Positions 15,119 to 23,082 of a stretch of 32,686 bases of DNA are shown piece after piece. Made by a program: the position numbers and the translations under genes. Position 1 is the first letter of the stretch, and each line of letters begins with the position of its first letter. The notes under the pieces are model-generated. The model saw nothing but the letters and a program-made list of their open reading frames with translations, made no database searches and had not been told where the DNA came from. Source of the stretch: JAVWGW01 sp036655915 (lineage in GTDB: Bacteria; Actinomycetota; Coriobacteriia; Coriobacteriales; Eggerthellaceae); NCBI GenBank assembly GCA_036655915.1, contig JAVVPE010000015.1:1-32686 (forward strand). The letters run 5' to 3'.

Positions 15119-15967
15119 ATGAGAATTTCAGACCTATACGCGCGTGTTGAGCAGCCGCTTTCCTTTGAAATATTTCCCCCTAAGGGAAATCTTTCGGTGG
15201 AGGCAGCACATGCGATGGCTACGGAACTTTCCTGGTTGTACCCCGATTTCATGAGTGTGACGTATTCGGCGGGCGGCAGCGGCAATGCGCATGCCACAAA
15301 CGATATAGCCGCCATGGTGCAACACGATTTCGGCATTCCCGTTATGGCGCATTTGACGTGTATGGATATGGATGAAGCGCGCTATGTGCGGCGTGTTGCC
15401 GATTTGAAGGCGAAGCATGTTGAAAACGTGCTTGCGCTGCGCGGCGATAGGGTGGAAGGCTGTGATCCTGCGGCGTTTAGCTATGCCAAGGATTTGATTG
15501 CGCGCCTGGCCAGCGAAGGGTTTTGCGTGGGTGCGGCCGCGTACCCCGAAGGCCATATCGAGTGCAGCGATTTTTCGCGGAGCATCCAACATCTGAAGCA
15601 AAAACAAGATGCCGGAGCCCAGTTTTTTGTGACGCAGCTGTTTTTTGACAACGATTACTTTTATCGCTTTTGGGAAGCGGCACGCGCAGCGGGTATTACG
15701 GTGCCTATCACCTGCGGCATTATGCCGTTTTTGAGCAAGGCGCAAATACAGCGCATGGTGTTCATGTGTGGCGCGTCGCTGCCCTCTGCTATTATCAAGT
15801 TGCTGGCAAAATACGAAAACGACCCTGTTGCCTTGCGTCAGGCGGGCATTGACCACGCGTGTGCGCAACTGTGTGATCTTGCCAGCAAAGGCGTTGATGG
15901 CCTGCACATATACACCATGAATCAGCCTGAAATTGCTCGTGCGACAACCGGCGCTCTGCGCGCATAA
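15119..15967 (+). CDS. metF: 5,10-methylenetetrahydrofolate reductase
   Basis: A 282-residue FAD-dependent TIM barrel reducing methylene-THF to methyl-THF, the methyl donor for MetH. Conserved blocks in order: LSFEIFPPKG, VTYSAGG, AHLTCMD, NVLALRGDR, AAYPEGH, FFVTQLFFD, ITCGIMPF and GLHIYTMN. An AGGGGG ribosome-binding site precedes the ATG at 15119. It is the first gene of an apparent operon with the MetH activator and MetH (21-base gap to the next gene), so supply and use of methyl-THF are encoded together. Confidence 0.95.
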   Translation: MRISDLYARVEQPLSFEIFPPKGNLSVEAAHAMATELSWLYPDFMSVTYSAGGSGNAHATNDIAAMVQHDFGIPVMAHLTCMDMDEARYVRRVADLKAKHVENVLALRGDRVEGCDPAAFSYAKDLIARLASEGFCVGAAAYPEGHIECSDFSRSIQHLKQKQDAGAQFFVTQLFFDNDYFYRFWEAARAAGITVPITCGIMPFLSKAQIQRMVFMCGASLPSAIIKLLAKYENDPVALRQAGIDHACAQLCDLASKGVDGLHIYTMNQPEIARATTGALRA

Positions 15968-15988
15968 CGGGTTTTCTAGGAGACTTCG

Positions 15989-16681
15989 ATGAAGTACAGC
16001 GTTGATAGGCAAGAAGCCCTGCGCTATCTGGGATATTCAGGCCAGCGGGTTGAAGGGGATTTCCGCAAGCGCTTCGATGCGATTGTGGCGGCCTGTGAAC
16101 GCGGCCTGCATCCCACGTTTGTAACGCAGATTTTCGATGCGGATGATACCCAAAAAGATGCCGAGGGTAAGCCGTGTATTACGCTGCCGGGCACCACCCT
16201 GGTGTTTTCCGGCGAAGATATTTATGCGCACTTGCAAGGGGCCCACCGCGTGGCGCTGATGGCCTGCACTTTGGGGATGCAAAGCGAACGCGAGCTGCGG
16301 CGCTACAATGCCCGCAGCCCTCTTGACGCTTTAATATACGGCGCCGCTGCTTCTTCTTTGGTGGAACAAGTAGCAGATGCTGCCGAAGCGAAAGTGGTGG
16401 CGCAGGCCACACAGGCTAGCCTGTTCACGGGCAGTCGTTACAGCCCCGGCTATGGGGATTTTTCCCTGGATATCCAGCCGCAGTTTCTTGAGTGTTTGGG
16501 CACCCCGCGCCGCATGGGCTTAAGCGCTACAGCCAGCAATTTCCTTATACCCACAAAAAGCATCACGGCGGTCCTTGGCCTGTTTGATCAGCCTCCTGCT
16601 GCCGTGCCTTCCACCTGCGATACCTGCACCATGAAGCAATTTTGTTCCATCAAAGCATCGGGGGAAACCTGCTATGAGTGA
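15989..16681 (+). CDS. Free-standing MetH reactivation (AdoMet-binding) protein
   Basis: A 230-residue protein homologous to the C-terminal activation domain that is fused to MetH in E. coli. The AdoMet-binding signature appears as GSRYSPGYGDFSL with downstream LSATASNFLIPTKSITAVLG. It would bind S-adenosylmethionine and reductively remethylate oxidised cob(II)alamin on MetH. The extreme C-terminus has four cysteines in a CDTC...C...C arrangement not present in the E. coli domain, a possible metal or Fe-S site. It overlaps metH by eight bases, matching their partnership. TAGGAG ribosome-binding site upstream. Confidence 0.88.
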   Translation: MKYSVDRQEALRYLGYSGQRVEGDFRKRFDAIVAACERGLHPTFVTQIFDADDTQKDAEGKPCITLPGTTLVFSGEDIYAHLQGAHRVALMACTLGMQSERELRRYNARSPLDALIYGAAASSLVEQVADAAEAKVVAQATQASLFTGSRYSPGYGDFSLDIQPQFLECLGTPRRMGLSATASNFLIPTKSITAVLGLFDQPPAAVPSTCDTCTMKQFCSIKASGETCYE

Positions 16682-19148
16682 TGAAGCGTTCGATGCCCTT
16701 GAAGGGCTCACGATAAAAGATGTGTATTTGGCGCAGGTTTTGCGCGGCGAGCGCTTTTTGTTGATGGATGGCGCCATGGGCACGATTTTGCAGAACCAGG
16801 GTTTGCCCGCAGGTCAGGCACCCGATCTTCTGAATACGGAAGATCCTGTGCGCATCACGAACATCTTCAAGGATTACGTTTGTGCAGGTGCGCAGGCGGT
16901 TACGACAAACACCTTTACTTCCAATGCGCTCAAGCTTGCGGGCGCTGCGAGCGTTTCGGAAGTTTTCCATGCAGCGGTGGCCTGTGCCCGTGCAAGTGGC
17001 GCGCGCTATGTTGCCGCCAATATTGGACCTGTGGGCGCCCTGCTTGCACCCTTGGGCACGCTCAGTTTTGATGATGCCTATGCATTATTCAAAGAACAGG
17101 TGATGGCCGCCCAAGCTGCGGGTGCCGATTTTCTTTCGCTTGAAACCATGGCCGATCTAGCGGAAACAAAGGCAGCGGTTTTGGCTGCAAAGGAAAACAC
17201 CTCGCTTCCCATTTTTGTGTGCATGACCTTCGGCGAAGACGGCCGCACGTTTTTGGGCGCAACGCCCCAGGCGGCAACGGTCATGCTTAGCTCACTTGGC
17301 GTACATGCGATAGGCGTGAACTGTTCGCTTGGGCCACAAGAGCTGCTGCCCATTGTGGCCGCCATTGCCGCCCACACCCACCTTCCCGTGATGGTGCGCC
17401 CCAACGCTGGCTTGCCGCAGATGGTGGGCGGAAAAACGGTCTACAGCGTCACGCCCCACGATTACTGTGCGGCCGTGGCTGATCTTCTGGATGCCGGCGC
17501 AAGTATTGTGGCGGGCTGCTGCGGCACAACGCCCCCCTACATCGAAAAACTTGCGGGTCTTTTGCAGGGGAGAGCGCCGCTGCACCGGGATGCCCCTGCC
17601 TTTTTTGCAGTGACGAGTGCCCAAAATGCCTTGGTTTTAAGCGAGGCCACTCCCGGGTGCGCCGTTATCGGCGAACGCATCAACCCGACGGGCAAGCCCC
17701 GCCTGCGCCAGGCGCTTGAACAGGGCGATTACGATTACTTGATAGGGGAAGCTGTCGCGCAGCAAGAAGCGGGCGCGGATATCTTAGATGTTAATGCCGG
17801 TGTGCCCGGCCAAGATGAAGCTGCCGTGTTGGTGGCCGTGATCGAAAAACTGCAAGCCACCTCACCTTTGCCTCTGCAGATCGATTCAAGCGATCCGGCG
17901 GCCATCGAAGCTGCCGCGCGCCGGTATGCGGGCAAGCCCCTTGTGAACTCCGTCAATGGCAAGGCGGAAAGCTTGGCCACCATTTTGCCCCTGATCAAAC
18001 GCTATGGCTGCGCCGTCGTCGGGCTGACTTTGGATGAAAACGGTATTCCGCACACAGCGCAAGAGCGCTTCGCCATCGCCCAGCGCATAGTAAATGCCGC
18101 GCTGGCACAGGGCATTTCGCGCCACGACATCGCCATAGATTGCCTGGTTATGACAGCTTCCACCAACCAGGAAGAAGTGGCTGAAATTTTGAAGGCCACA
18201 GCGCTGGTGAAAAGTCGCCTGGGGGTAAAAACGGTGCTGGGGGTATCCAATATCAGCTTTGGCCTGCCCCGGCGCGATGTGATGAACGCAACCTTTCTGG
18301 CAGCAGCGCTTGGCTGCGGCCTTGACATGCCCATTATGGACCCACTGGCGGTGCGCAGCCGCGATGTGGTGCAGGCGTTTCGCATCTTAAACGGGCAAGA
18401 TGTTCATGCCGAAGCCTTCATTGCCCACTATGCATCGCAGCCCGACAACTACGAAGGCGCGCGGGAAGCCGGTGTGCGGGGTGAAGCTGCCGGTGTGGCT
18501 GCTGACCCGGGTGAAGCGGCGCCAGATGATTGCCTTGCGCAGGCCAAACACCTCATCCTTACCGGTCGCCGCGGCGCCATGCGCGAAATCACGCTGCAAT
18601 TGCTTGAAGAGTATGAGCCGATGCAGGTTATCAACGACATCTTCATTCCCGTGTTAGACGATGTGGGCAACCGTTTTGATGCGGGCGAATTCTTCTTGCC
18701 GCAGCTGATGGCATCGGCCGAAGCGGTCAAGCAGGGCTTTGATGTGGTGCGCGAGAATGCGGCGGATGCTGCTGTCGAAGAAAAAGGTGCCGTGTGCATT
18801 GCGACGGTTAAAGATGATATTCACGATATCGGCAAGAACATCGTGAAAATGCTTCTGGAAAATTATGGCTATCAGGTCTTTGACCTGGGGCGCGACGTGG
18901 CGCCCGCCGCTATTGTGGCCGCGGTACGCGCCCACGATATCAAGCTGGTGGGGCTTTCGGCGCTGATGACCACAACGGTGAAGGCCATGGCCGAAACCAT
19001 CGAATTGCTGCATGAACAGGTGCCCGACTGCAAAGTATTTGTGGGCGGCGCGGTGCTAACCCCTGAATACGCCCAGATGGTCGGTGCAGATTTCTACGGG
19101 AAGGATGCCGCCGAGGCCGCCCGCATAGTGGGGCGCTTTTTCGCATAA
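16674..19148 (+). CDS. metH: Cobalamin-dependent methionine synthase lacking the activation domain
   Basis: An 824-residue modular enzyme transferring methyl from methyl-THF to homocysteine through cobalamin. The N-terminal homocysteine/zinc module has Cys217 (GVNCSLGP) and Cys282-Cys283 (GCCGTTP). The pterin-binding barrel follows from about residue 330 (GERINPTGK; ILDVNAGVPG). Then come the four-helix cap and the Rossmann cobalamin domain, with DIHDIGKN placing the lower-ligand His at about 717. The protein stops after the B12 domain; the E. coli enzyme is about 1227 residues because it also has the reactivation domain, encoded here by the preceding gene. The start ATG at 16674 overlaps that gene. 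Confidence 0.96.
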   Translation: MSDEAFDALEGLTIKDVYLAQVLRGERFLLMDGAMGTILQNQGLPAGQAPDLLNTEDPVRITNIFKDYVCAGAQAVTTNTFTSNALKLAGAASVSEVFHAAVACARASGARYVAANIGPVGALLAPLGTLSFDDAYALFKEQVMAAQAAGADFLSLETMADLAETKAAVLAAKENTSLPIFVCMTFGEDGRTFLGATPQAATVMLSSLGVHAIGVNCSLGPQELLPIVAAIAAHTHLPVMVRPNAGLPQMVGGKTVYSVTPHDYCAAVADLLDAGASIVAGCCGTTPPYIEKLAGLLQGRAPLHRDAPAFFAVTSAQNALVLSEATPGCAVIGERINPTGKPRLRQALEQGDYDYLIGEAVAQQEAGADILDVNAGVPGQDEAAVLVAVIEKLQATSPLPLQIDSSDPAAIEAAARRYAGKPLVNSVNGKAESLATILPLIKRYGCAVVGLTLDENGIPHTAQERFAIAQRIVNAALAQGISRHDIAIDCLVMTASTNQEEVAEILKATALVKSRLGVKTVLGVSNISFGLPRRDVMNATFLAAALGCGLDMPIMDPLAVRSRDVVQAFRILNGQDVHAEAFIAHYASQPDNYEGAREAGVRGEAAGVAADPGEAAPDDCLAQAKHLILTGRRGAMREITLQLLEEYEPMQVINDIFIPVLDDVGNRFDAGEFFLPQLMASAEAVKQGFDVVRENAADAAVEEKGAVCIATVKDDIHDIGKNIVKMLLENYGYQVFDLGRDVAPAAIVAAVRAHDIKLVGLSALMTTTVKAMAETIELLHEQVPDCKVFVGGAVLTPEYAQMVGADFYGKDAAEAARIVGRFFA

Positions 19149-19289
19149 ATGCCTGATTACCGCTTATGTAGGTGCTGCTGGTGCACGCTTTGCGCGCTGT
19201 TGGCTCCCCTGATTTCGCCCCGCCCCGTGTGCAGGAAATATGCTGAAACCTTCCGCAGGCCTGAAACTCAGGATAATTCTTGACGGATG

Positions 19290-19298
19290 TGGTACAAT
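19290..19298 (+). promoter_or_regulatory. Extended -10 promoter of the Veg-like gene
   Basis: TGGTACAAT, with TACAAT at 19293-19298, identical to the leuC promoter core. A TTGACG at 19280-19285 is only 7 bp from the -10 and cannot serve as its -35. Confidence 0.5.
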
Positions 19299-19344
19299 TT
19301 CGAACTGTTATTTCTGTACCAAGACACACCAGGAGTGAAAAAGC

Positions 19345-19725
19345 ATGGATTTAGCGAAACAGGCAAAGATCGTCGATTCCATCCATGATACCTTGGATGA
19401 TTTTATCGGGCAGCGCTTGCGCGTCCGCGCCAACATGGGTCGTTCGAAAATCGTTGAATGCGAAGGGGTCCTCACGCAGGTTCACCCGCAGCTCTTCATT
19501 ATGGAAGTTGACCGCAAACGCGGCCGCACGGCACGTCAGTCCTATCAGTACGTCGATGTTTTAACCGGCATGGTCGAACTGAGCCAAGGCGGCGAACCGC
19601 TTTTTGATCCCTTCATCGAAGAAACCCCGGTCGAACCGGTGGCCACTGATGTCGAGGGCGAAGAAGGCGCAGAAGAGGGAACGGAAACGGAAGCAGAAGC
19701 GGAAACCGAAGAGGTTTTTGCCTAG
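19345..19725 (+). CDS. Veg family protein
   Basis: A 126-residue small cytoplasmic protein. Residues 1-85 match the Veg/DUF1021 family: an N-terminal helix, IGQRLRVRANMGRSKI, then EGVLTQVHPQLFIMEVD, and YQYVDVLTGMVELS. In Bacillus, Veg is linked to biofilm matrix gene expression and spore outgrowth; its biochemical role is unsettled. Here a very acidic Glu/Thr/Ala tail (about residues 95-126) is added to the usual 80-90 residue core. GGAGTG ribosome-binding site upstream. It is monocistronic, converging with apbE. Confidence 0.82.
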   Translation: MDLAKQAKIVDSIHDTLDDFIGQRLRVRANMGRSKIVECEGVLTQVHPQLFIMEVDRKRGRTARQSYQYVDVLTGMVELSQGGEPLFDPFIEETPVEPVATDVEGEEGAEEGTETEAEAETEEVFA

Positions 19726-19751
19726 GTTCCCTGTGTTTTGAGCGTGGTTTG

Positions 19752-20720
19752 TTAGTAGGCGCTTGTGATTTTGTTAGTTGCATCAACAAAATAAGCTTGA
19801 GTGATTTCGGGGTGTTGTCGCACAAAGGCAATGCCCCGTTTTATGCCCAGCGCCAAAAGTGTGGTTGAAAACCCATCGCAATCAAGGGATTTCGGCGCCA
19901 CAATGGTCACCCCTGCCACGTCGGTTTCCACGGGAAGACCCGTGGTGGTGCTAAGGATGTGATGGTAAAAGCGCCCCTGTGCCGTGAAGCAGCGTTCATA
20001 GACGCCGCTTGTTACCGCAGATGCGTTTTCGACGGCGATACCCTGTAGCACGCGGTTTTTATCCTGCGGATCTTGCACGCCGATACGCCAGAGGGCACCG
20101 TTGGGCTTGCGGCCGTGGGCAACGGCATTGCCGCCCAGATTCACGATAAAGTTTTCCAGCCCAAGGTTTGCAAGGGCGGCCGTTAACTTGTCGGCAATAT
20201 AGCCTTTTGCCATGCCGCCCACATCGATGCTAGCCTGCGCGTCGGCAAGGCGCGCGAAGTGTTCGCATCCCTCTTGGCGCAGCTCAAGGGTGTGCCAATT
20301 CACGTGCGTCAGCGCCGCCGCGATTTCGCCTGGCCGCGGAATGTGCGCTTCAGCGAAGTTCCACAGGCGCACGACAGAGCCCATGGTGATGTCGAAGCAG
20401 CCCTGGCTTTCCGCACAGTAGTGCTGCGCCGCGCGAAGCACCTCGTATGTTTCGGCACGCACCAATACCTCGCCGCCCTCCGCCGCATTGAGCATGGCAA
20501 TATCGGAATGGGGAAGGGTGCGGGAAAGCACGTGTTCAAAGTAGCGACAGCGGTCGCGTGCCGCATCAAAGGCCTTGCGGCACAGCGCCTCTTCGCCAAA
20601 CGCCTGAAGGGTTATCACCGTGTTGAAGGCGTAAAACAGCACAGAGGTCATCCCGGCATCGTCGGGGCCAAAGAGGGTGAAGGTTTCTTCCAAAGGGATA
20701 TGGTCGCGGTAATTTTCCAT
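19752..20720 (-). CDS. apbE: ApbE-type FAD:protein FMN transferase
   Basis: A 322-residue flavinyltransferase that attaches FMN to Thr residues of target flavoproteins. Motifs: SQGCFDITMGSVVRLW, ASIDVGGMAKGYIAD, FIVNLGGNAVAHG, SAVTSGVYER, and the late HILSTTTGLP with CDGFSTTLLALG. No lipobox or clear signal peptide is visible, so it may be cytosolic. The start at 20720 (MENYRDH) is chosen because the longer reading upstream is the antisense of tRNA-Ala. No ribosome-binding site is evident, and a -10 sits right against the ATG. Typical partners in this lineage would be flavinylated reductases, not present here. Confidence 0.9.
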   Translation of the reverse strand: MENYRDHIPLEETFTLFGPDDAGMTSVLFYAFNTVITLQAFGEEALCRKAFDAARDRCRYFEHVLSRTLPHSDIAMLNAAEGGEVLVRAETYEVLRAAQHYCAESQGCFDITMGSVVRLWNFAEAHIPRPGEIAAALTHVNWHTLELRQEGCEHFARLADAQASIDVGGMAKGYIADKLTAALANLGLENFIVNLGGNAVAHGRKPNGALWRIGVQDPQDKNRVLQGIAVENASAVTSGVYERCFTAQGRFYHHILSTTTGLPVETDVAGVTIVAPKSLDCDGFSTTLLALGIKRGIAFVRQHPEITQAYFVDATNKITSAY

Positions 20721-20726
20721 AGCATC

Positions 20727-20732
20727 AGTATA
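20727..20732 (-). promoter_or_regulatory. -10 element abutting apbE start
   Basis: The complement of 20727-20732 reads TATACT. Seven bases separate its end from the A of the apbE ATG at 20720, so the transcript would start at the start codon. No clear -35 is seen. Confidence 0.4.
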
Positions 20733-20870
20733 GAGGATGTTTGCGCCAAGGAAAGGCGTGTTCTTGGCTTTGCGTCGACCTTCCGTGGGCGTGCGGCGCG
20801 CCTGTGCTGCCGGTTTTCTGCCAAATGTGTGCCCGCTATTCACATTCTGGGCTGCAACGAAACATAAAGT

Positions 20871-20899
20871 TTGACAAACGCTGCGCTTACGGGGAAAAT
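20871..20899 (+). promoter_or_regulatory. tRNA-Ala promoter
   Basis: A perfect TTGACA (20871-20876) is 17 bp from GAAAAT (20894-20899); transcription would begin near 20906, about 22 bases before the mature tRNA. Confidence 0.6.
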
Positions 20900-20927
20900 A
20901 CTGCTTCGCGCGAAAGCGCTTATTTGT

Positions 20928-21003
20928 GGGGATGTAGCTCAGTTGGGAGAGCATTACGTTCGCAACGTAGGGGTCGAGGGTTCGAATCCCTTCATCTCCA
21001 CCA
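20928..21003 (+). tRNA. tRNA-Ala (anticodon CGC)
   Basis: A full 76-nt cloverleaf with encoded CCA. Acceptor GGGGATG (20928-20934) pairs with CATCTCC (20993-20999). D arm GCTC/GAGC, anticodon stem TTACG/CGTAG with loop TTCGCAA giving anticodon CGC (codon GCG), and T arm with GGTTCGAATCC. The G3:U70 wobble in the acceptor stem, the classic alanine identity element, is present and confirms the assignment. Confidence 0.96.
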
Positions 21004-21012
21004 CAAACGAAC

Positions 21013-21047
21013 AAGCAGGTCGGGAATTACTCCCGGCCTGCTTTTTA
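21013..21047 (+). terminator. Terminator after tRNA-Ala
   Basis: AAGCAGG and CGGGA on the left pair with TCCCG and CCTGCTT on the right, ending in a T5 tract. A clean intrinsic terminator 10 bases after the CCA. Confidence 0.9.
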
Positions 21048-21111
21048 ATTGCGCGGGTTCAAAAAACGACACCCGAGCCTCTGATGCCCCTTCGCAAATG
21101 CATTCTATACT

Positions 21112-21180
21112 GCCAAACCGGGAAGTAAAAATAAGCCAAATGGGGAAGTAAAATAGAGCCAAATAGGGAAATTTGCGATA
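21112..21180. repeat. Three tandem 23-bp direct repeats upstream of ATPase copy 2
   Basis: Units begin at 21112, 21135 and 21158. The shared core is GCCAAA..GGGAA; copies 1 and 2 continue with GTAAAA, while copy 3 changes to ATTTGCGATA, merging into the -10. They are directly adjacent with no spacer. The TATACT at 21179-21184 starts at the end of copy 3. Confidence 0.88.
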
Positions 21181-21184
21181 TACT
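21179..21184 (+). promoter_or_regulatory. -10 element of ATPase copy 2
   Basis: TATACT overlaps the last bases of the third 23-bp repeat, so the repeats occupy the -35 region and upstream. A short leader with AAAGGAG (21194-21200) follows. Confidence 0.55.
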
Positions 21185-21206
21185 CCCCAATAGAAAGGAG
21201 ATGCCC

Positions 21207-22478
21207 ATGTCTTTTGAATATTTTCCAAGAATTATCGACGCTGCCTTGGTCGAAAAGATGTCATACACGGGAGCCGTCCTCGTACGCGGCCCGAAGTGGA
21301 CGGGGAAGACGAGTACGTGCGAGCAGTTGGCGAAGAGTGCTTTATTTTTACGGGATCCAGATGAATATGAGCAGAACATGGCGCTCGCCCAAACCAAACC
21401 TTCTCTGCTCTTGCGAGGAGACACGCCGCGGCTTATTGATGAGTGGCAGGTGGCCCCTGTACTTTGGGATGCCGTTATAAGCGCCGTCGACAAGAGCAAA
21501 GGCGTGAGCGGGCAGTATCTGCTCACCGGTTCAGCTACCCCGGTAAATCCTGGGCTCATCAAGCATACGGGCACGGGAAGAATCGCGCGCCTTACCATGC
21601 GCTCTATGTCTTTGTATGAGTCGAGGGAATCGACCGGGGAAGTGTCCTTGGCCTCCCTTTTTGAGGGGGGTGATATTGAGGGCGTATCGAATATGGGTGT
21701 GGAGGATATCGCCTGCAGTATTTGCCGAGGGGGATGGCCGGAAGCTGTAACGAAGAAAAGCCCGGAACCGTATTCCCAAGCGCGAGACTACCTCGATGCC
21801 ATCGCCGAAAACGACATATCCGAAGCGGGCGGCATCAAAAGAAATGCAAGCAAGGCGCACGCTTTACTGCGCTCGTTGGCTCGATGTTCGGCGCAGGAGG
21901 CATCACTGGCGACCTTGGCATCAGACATGTCGGGAGATGGGGTGGCAATGTCGGAAAAGACTGTCGCCGCCTATATTAATTCACTCAGAAAGATATTCGT
22001 CATCGAAGACATTCCGGCATGGGCTCCTACGCTGCGTTCGAAAACTCCCTTAAGAACGTCCTCGACATGGCATTTTACCGACCCCTCATTAGCCGCCGCC
22101 GCGCTTAAAACGAATGCGGCTGGTCTTTTGGGTGATCTTTCTACCATGGGATTTTTATTCGAGTCCCTTTGCGTGAGGGATTTGCGCATTTATATGGATA
22201 GCATCGGTGGCGAGGTTTCTCACTATCGCGATAAGGCAGGGCTCGAGGCCGATGCCATTGTGCAAAAGGATGATGGAACATGGGGAGCTATCGAGGTGAA
22301 GCTCGGCGGCGAGGAGCGGATCGAGGAAGGTGCCGACCACCTGAAGAAGCTGGAAGAAAAGATCGACACGACAAAGACCCCGCCCCCCGCTTTCAAAGCC
22401 GTGCTCACGGGGGGAAAGTATGCTTATCGGCGTGACGATGGTGTCTTCGTCGTTCCCCTGGCTTGCCTGAAGCCTTAA
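21207..22478 (+). CDS. AAA ATPase with C-terminal DUF4143 (PD-(D/E)xK-like) domain, copy 2
   Basis: A 423-residue ATPase of the same architecture as the gene at 6641-7984 but only distantly similar. Walker A is GPKWTGKTST (about residues 26-35), Walker B RLIDEWQ, sensor LLTGSATP. The DUF4143 domain has FESLCVRDL, then LEADAIV and AIEVKLGG, again the D...ExK layout of PD-(D/E)xK nucleases. The ATG at 21207 is chosen because AAAGGAG abuts the ATG at 21201 but stands six bases from 21207. It is the first gene after tRNA-Ala. The C-terminus VVPLACLKP is duplicated about 830 bp downstream, where the stop codon is replaced by GAA and nine more codons follow. Confidence 0.88.
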   Translation: MSFEYFPRIIDAALVEKMSYTGAVLVRGPKWTGKTSTCEQLAKSALFLRDPDEYEQNMALAQTKPSLLLRGDTPRLIDEWQVAPVLWDAVISAVDKSKGVSGQYLLTGSATPVNPGLIKHTGTGRIARLTMRSMSLYESRESTGEVSLASLFEGGDIEGVSNMGVEDIACSICRGGWPEAVTKKSPEPYSQARDYLDAIAENDISEAGGIKRNASKAHALLRSLARCSAQEASLATLASDMSGDGVAMSEKTVAAYINSLRKIFVIEDIPAWAPTLRSKTPLRTSSTWHFTDPSLAAAALKTNAAGLLGDLSTMGFLFESLCVRDLRIYMDSIGGEVSHYRDKAGLEADAIVQKDDGTWGAIEVKLGGEERIEEGADHLKKLEEKIDTTKTPPPAFKAVLTGGKYAYRRDDGVFVVPLACLKP

Positions 22479-22523
22479 GACGCACAGTTGTGTTTCTTGT
22501 ACTTATATTGGTGGAAAGTTGGA
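22434..22523. repeat. Direct repeat, left copy (ATPase 3' end)
   Basis: About 90 bp covering the last 14 codons of ATPase copy 2 and the following 45 bases. It recurs at 23263-23355 with about six substitutions and one 3-base insertion, by eye. Confidence 0.88.
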
Positions 22524-22716
22524 AAAGGTGCGCATTTCGCTATTAATCGGTCGGAAAAGGTGCAAAAGAAGCGTAGATATCGAGAATTACCACCTGAAGA
22601 CCGGCTACGTCTTTTGCTCCGGCAATATCGAGCGCGCAGGGAAGCTTCTGTATCTGCCCATCTACTTGGTGTCGCCGCTAAGAAACGACGGGGTCGACTT
22701 GTGTGTTAGCTTATGA
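22519..22716 (+). pseudogene. Likely C-terminal remnant of another DUF4143 ATPase
   Basis: An open stretch with a TTG as the only start. It ends with TGYVFCSGNIERAGKLLYLP then IYLVSPL, resembling the C-terminus of ATPase copy 1 (ESYILYTKDILVKDGIVHLP then LYMAMFL): the same Y[IV][LF], Ile and LP[LI]Y spacing. No AAA domain precedes it. I read it as a leftover 3' end of a third family member. A genuine small gene cannot be excluded. Confidence 0.45.
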
Positions 22717-22746
22717 ACCCTTCTGTGGCGGGAAGGCTCTATTGCG

Positions 22747-22755
22747 TGGTACAAT
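22747..22755 (+). promoter_or_regulatory. Extended -10 promoter of the Phd-like antitoxin
   Basis: TGGTACAAT, identical to the leuC and veg promoter cores, 28 bases before the antitoxin ATG. Confidence 0.5.
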
Positions 22756-22782
22756 TAGGCCACAATAGGAAAGGGGCGAAAG

Positions 22783-23082
22783 ATGCCACAGCTTAGGGAA
22801 AACACGCGCAGAACCCCGACTTGTGTTCCGATAAGGGACATGAAGAATACGGCGGCGTTTACCGCCCTCGTGGAAGGTGCGCCTGCTCCTATCACGGTGA
22901 CCAGGAATGGCTATGATGCATTCATTGTGATGCGAAGCGAGGAATACGAGGCTATGCAACTCGAACTGGCTCGCGCGCGGCTGTTGTCGAGGGTGTCGCA
23001 GGCTGAGGCAGAGTATGCTGCTGGGGATTACGTAGATGGCAAGGAGTTCACGGACAGAATGCGCCGCGAATATGGCCTGTAA
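22783..23082 (+). CDS. Phd/YefM-type antitoxin
   Basis: A 99-residue protein. The Phd fold is recognisable: CVPIRDMKNTAAFTALVEG, then PITVTRNGYDAFIVMRSEEYEAM, the hallmark beta-hairpin and helix of YefM/Phd repressors. The C-terminal half (AEAEYAAGDYVDGKEF) is the toxin-binding tail. AAAGGGG precedes the ATG. The matching toxin immediately downstream is broken, so this antitoxin is orphaned, perhaps retained as an anti-addiction factor or as a decaying relic. Confidence 0.85.
   Translation: MPQLRENTRRTPTCVPIRDMKNTAAFTALVEGAPAPITVTRNGYDAFIVMRSEEYEAMQLELARARLLSRVSQAEAEYAAGDYVDGKEFTDRMRREYGL

Noticed and set aside
19280..19285. TTGACG as -35 of the Veg-like gene
   Set aside because: Spacing to the TACAAT is only 7 bp.
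20721..21014. Long N-terminal extension of ApbE reaching across the tRNA gene
   Set aside because: The extension is the antisense of tRNA-Ala and its flank (the well-known GDEGIRTLDP-type artefact); the conserved protein starts at 20720.
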